Source: Paracoccus pantotrophus (lineage in GTDB: Bacteria > Pseudomonadota > Alphaproteobacteria > Rhodobacterales > Rhodobacteraceae). Taken from it: 64,000 nucleotides of DNA. The stretch is taken from positions 1,377,501 to 1,441,500 of the forward strand of contig NZ_CP044423.1 in NCBI RefSeq assembly GCF_008824185.1, read 5' to 3'. The notes under the pieces are model-generated. The model was not told the DNA's origin and made no database searches. It was given only the letters and a program-made list of their open reading frames with translations. Position 1 is the first letter of the stretch; each line of letters begins with the position of its first letter. Positions 57,297-64,000 of the stretch are shown here, piece after piece. The position numbers and the translations under genes are program-made.

Positions 57297-57305
57297 TCCC
57301 GGCGC

Positions 57306-57331
57306 GGGGCGGGTTCACCCGGACCCGCCCC
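57306..57331 (+). terminator. Hairpin after glyA
   Basis: A nine-pair stem GGGGCGGGT/ACCCGCCCC lies nine bases after the glyA stop. There is no T run after it, so termination may need Rho. Confidence 0.4.
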
Positions 57332-57719
57332 GCCCAGCGCCCTGCCCGACGTTGCGGGCGGGGTCTTGATGCGCACGGGACCAGCCGTTGCGGCTCTGCT
57401 CCGGGCTTGTCGCGGGGAACAGGTGCAGGTCGGAGCAAGGCCGCATCGCATGACCCGCGGCGCCGATATTCCGGCGCTGGATATTCCGGCGCCCCCGGCC
57501 GTCGCTGGTGCGGCTCCATGATGGCCGCATTCCCTGCCTGGGGTCGCTTCCGGCGCGCTTGACCGCTGCGCCGCTCCAGCCGCCAAGCAACCCGTCGGCC
57601 CGGCGCGGGTATGGAGGCTGCTGCGATGCCGGGCCCATATCACGACGGAGCCGGCAGCCGCGCTTTTCCGGAATGCCGGCAACAGCTGGCTCCCGCACGG
57701 CGCATCCCTGTGGCGGCCT
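57332..57719. other. Gene-free stretch after glyA
   Basis: No convincing gene, RNA or mobile element was found in these roughly 390 bases. The only structure is a 13-base direct repeat GATATTCCGGCGC at 57465 and 57480 (period 15). Open frames here on both strands are low-complexity Arg/Ala/Gly translations without family pattern. Confidence 0.5.
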
Positions 57720-58112
57720 TCAGATCAGCCCGCGCCGCATCATGATCCAAATGGCGACGGCACCCAGCAGCAACAGGCCGAACAGCACGCTTGCCGCGAT
57801 GCTGGCCGCCCCGCCCCGCAGCCGCATCCCCTGGCCCAGCGGCCGCAGATAGGCCGTCAGCGCCTTATGCGCATGCTCCAGCCGCGCGAAATCCACCTGG
57901 CGCGCCAGCTTGGGCTGGCCGGCCTTGCGATCGGCCTCGGCCAGGATGCGCGCCTCGCGCCGCAGCCGCCGCGGCAGCGCGGCGCCGCGCTTGCGCAGCA
58001 TGCTTTCCAGATCGGCCTGCTGGCCGCGCCTGAGACCGCCGAACCGCGCCGCCATCAGGCTGGCCACCTCGTCCGCCATCGGCCGGATGCTTTCGATGCC
58101 CATCGCCCCCAT
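57720..58112 (-). CDS. Hypothetical protein with C-terminal membrane anchor
   Basis: This 130-residue protein has a basic, helical soluble part (RRGQQADLESMLRKRGAALP, RREARILAEADRKAG) and one C-terminal span (ASVLFGLLLLGAVAIWIMM) ending in RRGLI, so it is probably tail-anchored in the inner membrane. No family is recognised. It has a promoter 14-42 bases upstream. Confidence 0.7.
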   Translation of the reverse strand: MGAMGIESIRPMADEVASLMAARFGGLRRGQQADLESMLRKRGAALPRRLRREARILAEADRKAGQPKLARQVDFARLEHAHKALTAYLRPLGQGMRLRGGAASIAASVLFGLLLLGAVAIWIMMRRGLI

Positions 58113-58125
58113 CCCGTTTTCGCCA

Positions 58126-58154
58126 AGGCTAGCGCCTCTGGCGCCGCTTCGCCA
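58126..58154 (-). promoter_or_regulatory. Predicted promoter of the tail-anchored protein
   Basis: On the minus strand TGGCGA, a 17-base spacer and TAGCCT lie 14 bases before the start at 58112. It overlaps the rightward promoter of the neighbouring hydrolase. Confidence 0.45.
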
Positions 58155-58167
58155 GTGCCGCTAGGGT
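58139..58167 (+). promoter_or_regulatory. Predicted hydrolase promoter (leaderless)
   Basis: TGGCGC, a 17-base spacer and TAGGGT are followed six bases later by the ATG at 58174. The CTAGCG/CGCTAG inverted repeat (58129-58134, 58159-58164) marks the two divergent -10 elements. Confidence 0.5.
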
Positions 58168-58173
58168 GCGCGC

Positions 58174-58941
58174 ATGATGCTGAACATGACCATGACTGGA
58201 ATGGATTCGGATCGGCCGCCGGTGCTGCTGGCGCATGGGCTGTTCGGATCGGGGCGCAATCTCGGCGGTCTTGCGCGACGCCTGGGCGAAAGCCGGCGGG
58301 TGATCTCGGTCGACATGCGCAACCATGGCGACAGTTTCCACGACCCCGACCATGGCTATGCCGCGCTGGCCGGCGACCTGGCCCAGGTGATCGCGGCGCA
58401 GGGCGGGCGGGCGGATGTGCTGGGGCATTCGATGGGCGGCAAGGCCGCGATGATGCTGGCGCTGACGCAGCCCGACCTGGTGCGCCGCCTTGTCGTCATG
58501 GACATCGCCCCCTTCGCCTATGGCCACAGCCAGAGCGGGCTGATCGACGCCATGGAGGCGGTGGACCTTGCCGGGCTTCGCCTGCGCTCCGAGGCCGATG
58601 CGCGGTTGGCCCGGCATGTCGCCGATCCGGGCGTGCGGGCATTTCTGCTGCAATCGCTGGACTTGAAGGCCGATCCGCCGCGCTGGAAGTTCAACCTGCC
58701 GGCGCTGCGGGACCAGATGCCCCAACTGGTCGGCTGGCCGGTGGCGCCCAGGGGCGGTTTCACCGGTCCCGCGCTGTTCCTGGCGGGCGAAGATTCGGAT
58801 TACTGCCGCGCGCCGCAGCTCGAGGCGATCCGCGAATATTTCCCCCAGGCCGAGATCCGCCTCATTCCCGGCGCGGGGCATTGGCTGCATGCGGACCGCC
58901 CGGCCGAGGTCGCCGAGGCGGTGGCGGCATTCCTGGACTGA
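58174..58941 (+). CDS. Alpha/beta-fold hydrolase (YbfF-like esterase)
   Basis: This 255-residue protein has the alpha/beta hydrolase fold: HGLFGSGRN forms the oxyanion region (about 20-28), RNHGDS follows, the nucleophile Ser is in VLGHSMGGKAAM (about 84-95), and the acid and His are in GEDSDYC and GAGHWLHAD. It resembles YbfF-type acyl-CoA/ester hydrolases. ATGs at 58174, 58177 and further in are possible; the first fits a leaderless mRNA. Confidence 0.88.
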   Translation: MMLNMTMTGMDSDRPPVLLAHGLFGSGRNLGGLARRLGESRRVISVDMRNHGDSFHDPDHGYAALAGDLAQVIAAQGGRADVLGHSMGGKAAMMLALTQPDLVRRLVVMDIAPFAYGHSQSGLIDAMEAVDLAGLRLRSEADARLARHVADPGVRAFLLQSLDLKADPPRWKFNLPALRDQMPQLVGWPVAPRGGFTGPALFLAGEDSDYCRAPQLEAIREYFPQAEIRLIPGAGHWLHADRPAEVAEAVAAFLD

Positions 58942-58959
58942 CCGGCCGCCGCGCGAATC

Positions 58960-59268
58960 TCAGCCGCCGGGACAGCGCAGCGACAGCCGCGCCTCGCCGG
59001 TATCGCCGGGGATGCGGCTGCGCAGGCTGTTCGGAACCGCCTGGCATCCGGTCGTCCGCTCGGCGGCGATCACCATCAGCTCCGGCACCGCCGCCCGCGC
59101 ATCCCGGCCAAGATATCCCAGGCGGATCACCTCTGCCTGGCTGGCGTCGTGGAAGACGGCAAAGCGGATGCCCTCCAGCGTGATGTCATGCCGCTGGGCA
59201 CCGAAAAACTGCGGTGCGGGCGAGGCACAGGCGGAAAGGAACAGCACAAGAAGCAGAATCACACGCAT
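58960..59268 (-). CDS. Small hypothetical lipoprotein with CtrA-box promoter
   Basis: This 102-residue protein has a short signal peptide and lipobox (LLLVLFLSACASP, Cys about 14). The mature part ends in a Cys-containing tail (LSLRCPG) and contains one further Cys (TTGCQAV), so a disulfide is possible. No family is recognised. A -10 TAGACA ends seven bases before the ATG, so the mRNA is probably leaderless, and a perfect CtrA box covers the -35 position. Confidence 0.75.
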   Translation of the reverse strand: MRVILLLVLFLSACASPAPQFFGAQRHDITLEGIRFAVFHDASQAEVIRLGYLGRDARAAVPELMVIAAERTTGCQAVPNSLRSRIPGDTGEARLSLRCPGG

Positions 59269-59274
59269 GGCACC

Positions 59275-59306
59275 TGTCTAGCGGCCACCGGTTAAGAAAC
59301 CCTTAA
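59275..59306 (-). promoter_or_regulatory. CtrA-type promoter of the small lipoprotein
   Basis: On the minus strand TTAAGGGTTTCTTAAC (box TTAA-N7-TTAA at 59292-59306) is followed after 11 bases by TAGACA (59275-59280) and, six bases later, the start codon at 59268. The box overlaps the -35 position, as in CtrA-activated promoters. Confidence 0.65.
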
Positions 59307-59370
59307 TGGGCGGGGAACCGCGGCCAAGGGCAGGCGTTGATCCCAAGGGAAAACCCGCAGGAGATTGAAT

Positions 59371-59514
59371 ATGCGTAAAATTATTCACGTTTCGCCCCTG
59401 CTTGCGCTGCTGGCCCTGGCCGCCTGCCAGACGGTGCAGGGCGCCGGGCGCGACCTGCAAAGCGCCGGGCAGGCGATCAGCCGGGAAAGCCAGGAAGCCC
59501 AGGCGGGCATGTGA
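59371..59514 (+). CDS. Entericidin-like small lipoprotein 1
   Basis: This 47-residue protein reads MRKIIHVSPLLALLALAAC, with the lipobox Cys at 19, then QTVQGAGRDLQSAGQAISRE. The GAGRD(L/M)Q-x-AGQ stretch after the Cys is typical of EcnA/EcnB entericidins, small membrane lipoproteins linked to stationary-phase lysis and its antidote. The start follows CAGGAG. A second, related gene lies at 60103. Confidence 0.8.
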   Translation: MRKIIHVSPLLALLALAACQTVQGAGRDLQSAGQAISRESQEAQAGM

Positions 59515-59520
59515 ACCGCC

Positions 59521-59835
59521 TCAGGCGGCGCTGGCGCAATCCCCGCAAACCGGCGTGTCAGGCAGCAGGTCCAGCCGCGCCGGCGCAATGGTGGTTCCGC
59601 AGCCGGTGCAAATCCCGTAATCGCCGCTTTCCATGCGGCGCAGGGCTGCCTCGATACGCGCCACCTCGATGCGCTGAACCTTGCCGAGCGCCTGCAAGAT
59701 ATTCTCTTGCGCGCCGCCCGCCCTGCGCGAATCGGGGGCCGGGGCAACCCGCAGCGCATCCCCGATGCAGGCAAGATCGGCAAGAAGGGCCTTGCGGCGC
59801 ATCAGCAGCATGGTCTTGCGCATATCTGGAACCAT
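59521..59835 (-). CDS. TraR/DksA family zinc-finger protein
   Basis: This 104-residue DksA-like protein has a helical N-terminal part and a four-Cys zinc finger (ICTGCGTTIAP and VCGDCA) near the end. MESGDYGIC before the finger is the DksA/TraR signature. Such proteins bind the RNA polymerase secondary channel. It is shorter than DksA itself. ATG at 59835 after GAGGGG. An FNR-like site lies about 55 bases upstream. Confidence 0.88.
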   Translation of the reverse strand: MVPDMRKTMLLMRRKALLADLACIGDALRVAPAPDSRRAGGAQENILQALGKVQRIEVARIEAALRRMESGDYGICTGCGTTIAPARLDLLPDTPVCGDCASAA

Positions 59836-59888
59836 GGATTTTCCCCTCTTGACCGTCTTCCTTCTGCCCCGGTCGCGCCGCGCCCGAT

Positions 59889-59902
59889 ATGACTTGCGTC
59901 AA
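59889..59902. promoter_or_regulatory. FNR/NnrR-like site upstream of the DksA-like gene
   Basis: ATGACTTGCGTCAA matches the FNR-family box TTGAC-N4-GTCAA at nine of ten defined positions. It lies 54-67 bases before the start of the leftward DksA-like gene, a distance usual for FNR-type activators. The rest of the 59836-60037 gap shows nothing further. Confidence 0.4.
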
Positions 59903-60037
59903 GTTGTCACGGTGCCGCGACCGCCGCGGCAAAGCGGCCATCCCCTGCACGGGACGAAATCGGCCGGGATCCGCCGGCGGGGTCGCCGATTTCAAGACAT
60001 TCCTTGCCGATCGGTCGCCGGCAGGCCCGGCTCCGGC

Positions 60038-60065
60038 TTGAGCGGCCTGTCGAGCAAGCTAGGCT
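60038..60065 (+). promoter_or_regulatory. Predicted promoter of entericidin-like gene 2
   Basis: TTGAGC, a 16-base spacer and TAGGCT lie 37 bases before the ATG at 60103. Confidence 0.5.
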
Positions 60066-60102
60066 TTGCCGGCAACGAGCAGGAAAGAAGAAAGGAACAA
60101 GG

Positions 60103-60315
60103 ATGCGTCGGATGATCACGGTCGGCCTTTGCCTGGCCGGAATGGCAGTCGCGGGTTGCGAAACGATGCAGGGCGCGGGGCGCGACATGCAGACCGCGGG
60201 GCAGTTGCTGAGCGAACAGGCGGCCAACAGCCAGGTGCAGATGGGGCAACCGGCCCCCTATGGGGCCGCGCCCGCCCCCTATGCACCGCCGGAAGCGGCA
60301 CCCGCGCCCTATTGA
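60103..60315 (+). CDS. Entericidin-like small lipoprotein 2
   Basis: This 70-residue protein has a signal peptide and lipobox (MAVAGC, Cys 19), followed by ETMQGAGRDMQTAGQLLSEQ, clearly related to the 47-residue protein at 59371. It carries an extra Pro/Ala/Tyr tail with repeated APY. The start follows AAAGGAACAAGG. The pair could act as an entericidin toxin and antidote, but which is which cannot be read. Confidence 0.8.
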   Translation: MRRMITVGLCLAGMAVAGCETMQGAGRDMQTAGQLLSEQAANSQVQMGQPAPYGAAPAPYAPPEAAPAPY

Positions 60316-60375
60316 CCGGCAAGCGCCCCGCGCCAGGCCGTCCCTGCGGGGCGTTCCGGGCCTTGGCGCTACAGG

Positions 60376-60703
60376 CTAGGGCGTGCCGGTTTCCGTGCCG
60401 GCCAGCCGCGACAGGAGCCGGTCCAGGACGCCGGCCTCCGGCCCCAGTCCGGCCAACAGCTTGGCCCGGAAGGCCTGGGCGATGCGCCCGAGCCGCGCCA
60501 TCAGCGCCCGGCCCTCGGGCGCCAGCTCCAGCACGACCGGGCGGCGGTCGGCCGCGTTTCCCGATTTGCGCACCCATCCCGCCTCTTGCAGCCGCGACGC
60601 GGCTGAGTACCGACTTGTCCAGGTGCACACGGGCATGGATGCGCGCACGCTGACCGCGCCGCAATGGGCCAGATGCGCCAGCAGCCGCCATGCGGTCATC
60701 AAG
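60376..60703 (-). pseudogene. MarR-family regulator remnant (5' end deleted)
   Basis: The C-terminal two-thirds of a MarR winged-helix protein can be read: TAWRLLAHLAHCGAVSVRA, then in another frame VHLDKSVLSR, then ASRLQEAGWVRKSGNAADRR and the C-terminal helix to the stop at 60376. The first roughly 35 residues are missing and one frameshift lies near 60610. The break abuts the hmgA remnant, so one deletion removed both 5' ends. Confidence 0.7.
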
Positions 60704-61279
60704 TGGTGCGGCCGGTTCCACGAGACCTGGATCGACCACAGCCCGCTGGACGTGGTGGCCTGGCACGGCAATTACTGCCCCTGCAAATACGACCTGCGGA
60801 CCTATGCGCCGGTGGGTGCGGTGCTGTTCGACCATCCCGACCCGTCGATCTTCACCGTGCTGACCGCGCCCTCGGGGCAGGAGGGGACGGCGAATATCGA
60901 CTTCGTGCTGTTCCGGGAACGCTGGCAGGTGGCCGAACACAGCTTCCGCCCGCCCTGGTATCACAAGAACATCATGTCCGAGCTGATGGGCAATATCCAC
61001 GGCATCTATGACGCCAAGCCGCAGGGCTTCGCGCCGGGCGGCATCAGCCTGCACAATTGCATGCTGCCGCACGGCCCGGATCGCGACGCCTTCGAGGGGG
61101 CCTCCAACGCGGAACTGAAGCCCGAGAAGCTGGACGACACCATGTCCTTCATGTTCGAGACCCGCTTTCCCCAGCACCTGACCGAATTCGCCGCCCGCGA
61201 GGCCCCGATGCAGAAGGACTATATCGAGGTCTGGAAAAAGCTGGAGAAGAAGTTCGACGGCACGCCGGGCGGGAAGTGA
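60704..61279 (+). pseudogene. hmgA: Homogentisate 1,2-dioxygenase remnant (5' end deleted)
   Basis: About 190 C-terminal residues of HmgA remain in one frame: HSPLDVVAWHGNY, FDHPDPSIFTVLTAPS, then the iron-ligand region FRPPWYHKNIMSELMG (His and Glu), SLHNCMLPHGPD (His), and the tail LDDTMSFMFETRFP. The N-terminal 250 or so residues, including the start, are gone. HmgA opens the aromatic ring of homogentisate in tyrosine degradation; this copy should be inactive. Confidence 0.8.
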
Positions 61280-61303
61280 AAGCCCAAAGCCAAGCGGGAT
61301 ACC

Positions 61304-61318
61304 TTAAGTACAGCTTAA
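61304..61318 (+). promoter_or_regulatory. Perfect CtrA box upstream of the transketolase operon
   Basis: TTAAGTACAGCTTAAC matches TTAA-N7-TTAAC exactly and points toward the transketolase gene. TACAAG at 61337-61342 could be the -10, with the second half-site at the -35 position. The leader would be about 55 bases. Confidence 0.6.
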
Positions 61319-61401
61319 CAATCTATCAATAATCCATACAAGACTCGGGATAGGGCGCATTGCTAGGTTTCTTCCACGGCACGAGCCGATGGGAGGAACT
61401 C

Positions 61402-62256
61402 ATGACAGTTGCCAGCCGCGCTTCTGCGGCGTCCAACGTTTCGTTGGCGCTGCGGGCATGGAATATTCGTCGCAAGGCCCTGCTGATGGGCGAGGTGCAG
61501 AGACAGGGCTATATCGGCCAGGCGCTCGGCGTGGCCGATGTGCTGGCCGCATCCTATTTCCACGCGTTGAAATACGATCCGAAGGATCCGGAATGGGAAG
61601 GCCGCGACCGCTTCCTGCTGTCGATCGGGCATTACGCCATCGCGCTTTACGCCGTGCTGATGGAAGCCGGCATCCTGCCCGAGGAAGAGCTTGAAACCTA
61701 CGGCATGGACGATTCCCGCATGCCGATGTCGGGCATGGCCTCCTATACGCCGGGGATGGAGATCACCGGCGGTTCCCTGGGCCATGGCCTCGGCATCGCC
61801 GTCGGCATGGCGATGGGGCTGAAGCGCAAGAACAGTTCGGCCTTCGTCTACAACCTGATGTCGGATGGCGAGCTGGGCGAGGGATCGACCTGGGAGGCGG
61901 TGATGTCCGGCGTCCAGCATAGGCTGGACAACCTGATCTGCCTTGTCGATTTCAACGACCAGCAGGCCGACGGAAAATCGACCGCCGCGCTGGCCCAGGG
62001 CGACGAGCGTGCCAAATGGGAAACCTTCGGCTGGCACGCGCAACGGGTCGACGGCAACGATCTGGATGCCGTGGTCGCCGCCTTCGATGCGGCGCGGTCC
62101 ACCGACCACCCCGGCCCCCGCGTGATCATCTTCGACACCACAATGTGCAAGGGCGTCGATTTCCTGGAGAAGCGCGAGATCACGCATTTCGTTCGCGTCG
62201 AAGCCGATGAATGGGCCAAGGCCCTGGCCGTTCTGGAAGAGGGGAAACCGCAATGA
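61402..62256 (+). CDS. Transketolase, N-terminal (TPP-binding) subunit
   Basis: This 284-residue protein is the first half of a split transketolase. It carries the TPP domain: HYAIALYAVLMEAG, GGSLGHGLGIAVGMAMG, and the GDG motif MSDGELGEGSTWEA with LVDFNDQQADG about 30 residues later. It needs the next gene product for activity. The ATG at 61402 follows GGGAGGA. Split transketolases are common in sugar catabolism clusters; one group acts on apulose 4-phosphate. The substrate here is unknown. Confidence 0.92.
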   Translation: MTVASRASAASNVSLALRAWNIRRKALLMGEVQRQGYIGQALGVADVLAASYFHALKYDPKDPEWEGRDRFLLSIGHYAIALYAVLMEAGILPEEELETYGMDDSRMPMSGMASYTPGMEITGGSLGHGLGIAVGMAMGLKRKNSSAFVYNLMSDGELGEGSTWEAVMSGVQHRLDNLICLVDFNDQQADGKSTAALAQGDERAKWETFGWHAQRVDGNDLDAVVAAFDAARSTDHPGPRVIIFDTTMCKGVDFLEKREITHFVRVEADEWAKALAVLEEGKPQ

Positions 62257-63287
62257 CGCTGGCATCCATGAAGCGCAAATACGAACCGCGCAAGCTGCCC
62301 GAGGGGCCGCGCGTGGCGACCACGGCGATGATCGCCTCGCTGGCGGCCGAGGGCTATGACACCGTGGCGGCACCCTTCGGCCATGCGCTGGTCGAGGCGG
62401 CGAAGCGGGACGACAGGATCGTCGGCCTGTCCGCCGACCTGGCCAAATATACCGACCTGCACATCTTCGCGCAGGCGATGCCCGACCGTTTCTACCAGAT
62501 GGGCATGGCCGAGCAGCTGCTGATGTCGGCCGCCGCCGGGTTGGCGCGCGAGGGCTTCAACCCCTTTGCGACGACCTATGCGGTCTTTGCCAGCCGCCGC
62601 GCCTATGACTTCATCGCCATGGCCATCGCCGAGGAGAACCTGCCGGTCAAGATCGTCTGCGCCCTGCCGGGCCTGACCACCGGCTACGGCCCCAGCCACC
62701 AGGCGACCGAGGATCTGGCGATCTTCCGCGGGTTGCCGAACATGACCGTCATCGATCCCTGCGACGCCGACGACATCATCGGCATGGTGCCGCAGATCGC
62801 CGCCCATGACGGCCCGGTCTACAGCCGGCTGCCGCGCGGCAAGGTGCCCTCGGTGCTGACCCGCCACAAGCCGGACTACAGGTTCCAGTTGGGCAAGGCG
62901 CAGGTGATCCGCGAAGGCAAGGACGTGCTGATCGTCTCGACCGGGTTCATGACCATGCGCGCGCTGGATGCCGCCGAGGCGCTGGCCCGCGATGGGGTCG
63001 ATGCGGCGGTGCTGCATGTGCCGACGATCAAGCCGCTGGATACCGAGACGATCCTGGTCGAGGCCCGCAAGGGCGGGCGGCTGGTGGTCACGGCCGAGAA
63101 CCACACCGTCGTCGGCGGCCTGGGCGAGGCCGTCGCCACCACGTTGCTGCGCAATGGCGTCACGCCGGCCTTCCGCATGATCGGCCTGCCGGACCAGTTC
63201 CTGGAGGCCGGCGCCCTGCCGACCCTGCACGAGATGTACGGCCTGACGGTCGGCAAGATCGCCGAACGCATCAAGGGCTGGCTGTAA
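62253..63287 (+). CDS. Transketolase, C-terminal (pyrimidine/ketoacyl) subunit
   Basis: This 344-residue protein is the second half of the enzyme, with the pyrimidine-binding domain (YQMGMAEQLLMSAAAGLARE, Glu contacting TPP) and the C-terminal transketolase domain (LIVSTGFMTMRALDAAEAL, TAENHTVVGGLGEAV). The ATG at 62253 overlaps the stop of the N-terminal subunit (ATGA), so the two are made in equal amounts. Confidence 0.93.
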   Translation: MTLASMKRKYEPRKLPEGPRVATTAMIASLAAEGYDTVAAPFGHALVEAAKRDDRIVGLSADLAKYTDLHIFAQAMPDRFYQMGMAEQLLMSAAAGLAREGFNPFATTYAVFASRRAYDFIAMAIAEENLPVKIVCALPGLTTGYGPSHQATEDLAIFRGLPNMTVIDPCDADDIIGMVPQIAAHDGPVYSRLPRGKVPSVLTRHKPDYRFQLGKAQVIREGKDVLIVSTGFMTMRALDAAEALARDGVDAAVLHVPTIKPLDTETILVEARKGGRLVVTAENHTVVGGLGEAVATTLLRNGVTPAFRMIGLPDQFLEAGALPTLHEMYGLTVGKIAERIKGWL

Positions 63288-63332
63288 GCCTGCCTGTCAC
63301 TCAATCACGGAATCAATCAGGAGGAGAAGGCC

Positions 63333-64000
63333 ATGGGCCTGCTGGAAGGAAAATTCGCGGTGGTGACGGGCGCGGCTTCGCCACGCGGCCTGGGCAAGGC
63401 CACGGCACAACTCTTTGCCGAACATGGCGCCACCGTCGCCATTCTGGACCTCGATGCCGATCAGGCCAGGGCGGCTGCAGCGGATCTGGGCGAAGGCCAT
63501 GTCGGGCTGGCCTGCGACGTGACCGACCTCGACGCCTGCAGACGCGCGGCGGACGCGTTGCTGCAACGCTGGGGCCGCATCGACGTGCTGGTCAACAATG
63601 CCGGCATCACGCAGCCGCTGAAGGTGATGGATATCGCGCCCGGAAACTATGACGCGGTTCTGGACGTGAACCTGCGCGGCACGCTCTACATGAGCCAGGC
63701 GGTCATTCCCGCCATGCGCGAACGGAAGGCGGGCAGCATCGTCAACCTGTCCTCGGTCTCGGCGCAGCGTGGCGGCGGCATCTTCGGCGGGCCGCATTAC
63801 TCGGCGGCCAAGGCCGGCGTGCTGGGCCTGACCAAGGCCATGGCGCGCGAACTGGCGCCGCAGAACATCCGCGTGAACGCGGTCTGCCCCGGCTTCATCG
63901 CCACCGACATCACCGCCGGCAAGCTGACGCCCGAGATGATGGACGGCATCCTTGCCGGCATCCCGATGGGCCGCGCCGGCGAGGCGCGCGATGTCGCGGG
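63333..64000 (+). CDS. SDR-family NAD(P)-dependent oxidoreductase (3' end beyond window)
   Basis: About 222 residues are visible before the window ends. The nucleotide loop TGAASPRGLGKA (12-23), NNAGI, the catalytic Ser in NLSSVSAQ and the Tyr-Lys pair in YSAAKAGV mark a classical SDR. AILDLDAD suggests NAD preference because of the acidic residue after the second strand. The ATG at 63333 follows AGGAGGAGAAGG. It is the third gene of the transketolase operon and probably oxidises a sugar or polyol. Confidence 0.9.
   Translation, partial: MGLLEGKFAVVTGAASPRGLGKATAQLFAEHGATVAILDLDADQARAAAADLGEGHVGLACDVTDLDACRRAADALLQRWGRIDVLVNNAGITQPLKVMDIAPGNYDAVLDVNLRGTLYMSQAVIPAMRERKAGSIVNLSSVSAQRGGGIFGGPHYSAAKAGVLGLTKAMARELAPQNIRVNAVCPGFIATDITAGKLTPEMMDGILAGIPMGRAGEARDVA

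Noticed and set aside
57297..57719. A coding gene or transposase remnant after glyA
   Set aside because: All frames give low-complexity translations; only a 13-base direct repeat and a hairpin are present.

Overview
This is a GC-rich (about two-thirds G+C) chromosomal segment of an alphaproteobacterium of the Rhodobacteraceae, most likely Paracoccus. The evidence is a permuted two-piece tmRNA gene whose tag reads ANDNRAPVALAA, a dcw cluster ordered ftsW-murG-murC-(DUF2484)-murB-ddl-ftsQ-ftsA-ftsZ-lpxC, a ChpT phosphotransferase beside a DUF3553 gene, an OlsBA ornithine-lipid pair, and a mutM-rpsT-dnaA-dnaN-recF block. No rRNA or tRNA gene, CRISPR array or intact mobile element was seen. No species call is possible from the window alone.

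Layout. 1-7.1 kb: a catabolic/transport island. A TIM-barrel epimerase (cut by the window edge), hyuB and hyuA run leftward; a taurine/NMT1-type ABC importer runs rightward; they diverge from an AT-rich regulatory region. 7.2-11.4 kb: a graveyard with remnants of a dipeptide-type ABC transporter, a DUF1537/OtnK-type kinase and a GntR regulator, all with frameshifts, stops and deletions. 11.4-26.4 kb: cell envelope and division genes, all leftward (recN, bamD, lpxC, ftsZ, ftsA, ftsQ, ddl, murB, a SleB-type hydrolase, two membrane proteins, murC, murG, ftsW). 26.6-34.6 kb: a TerC protein, an ATPase coupled to metA, PPK2, a TPM-domain protein, a lone polyamine-type binding protein, ssrA and proA. 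34.6-40 kb: chpT, DUF3553, an AT-rich insert, olsB-olsA and an SLC13/RCK permease. 40-50.6 kb: a YmdB-type phosphoesterase, ubiB, ubiE, mutM, an enoyl-CoA hydratase, rpsT, dnaA, dnaN, recF and xthA. 50.6-60.3 kb: erpA, dgt, OsmC, prfC, nadK, glyA and small envelope genes, including two entericidin-like lipoproteins around a DksA/TraR zinc-finger protein. 60.4-61.3 kb: facing-away remnants of marR and hmgA. 61.4 kb to the edge: a split transketolase and an SDR dehydrogenase (cut by the window edge).

Regulation that can be read directly. Many genes have a -35 near TTGNNN, a 17-bp spacer and a -10 beginning TAG, TAA or TAT. In six cases the -10 sits only 6-7 bases before the start codon, which predicts leaderless mRNAs. 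Two exact TTAA-N7-TTAAC sites, the CtrA box, lie before a small lipoprotein gene and before the split transketolase; chpT, the phosphotransferase of that relay, is in the same window. A short intergenic motif (core GGGTATTTG followed by an AACGGAGAA-like stretch) occurs at five gene ends, twice as a long palindrome.
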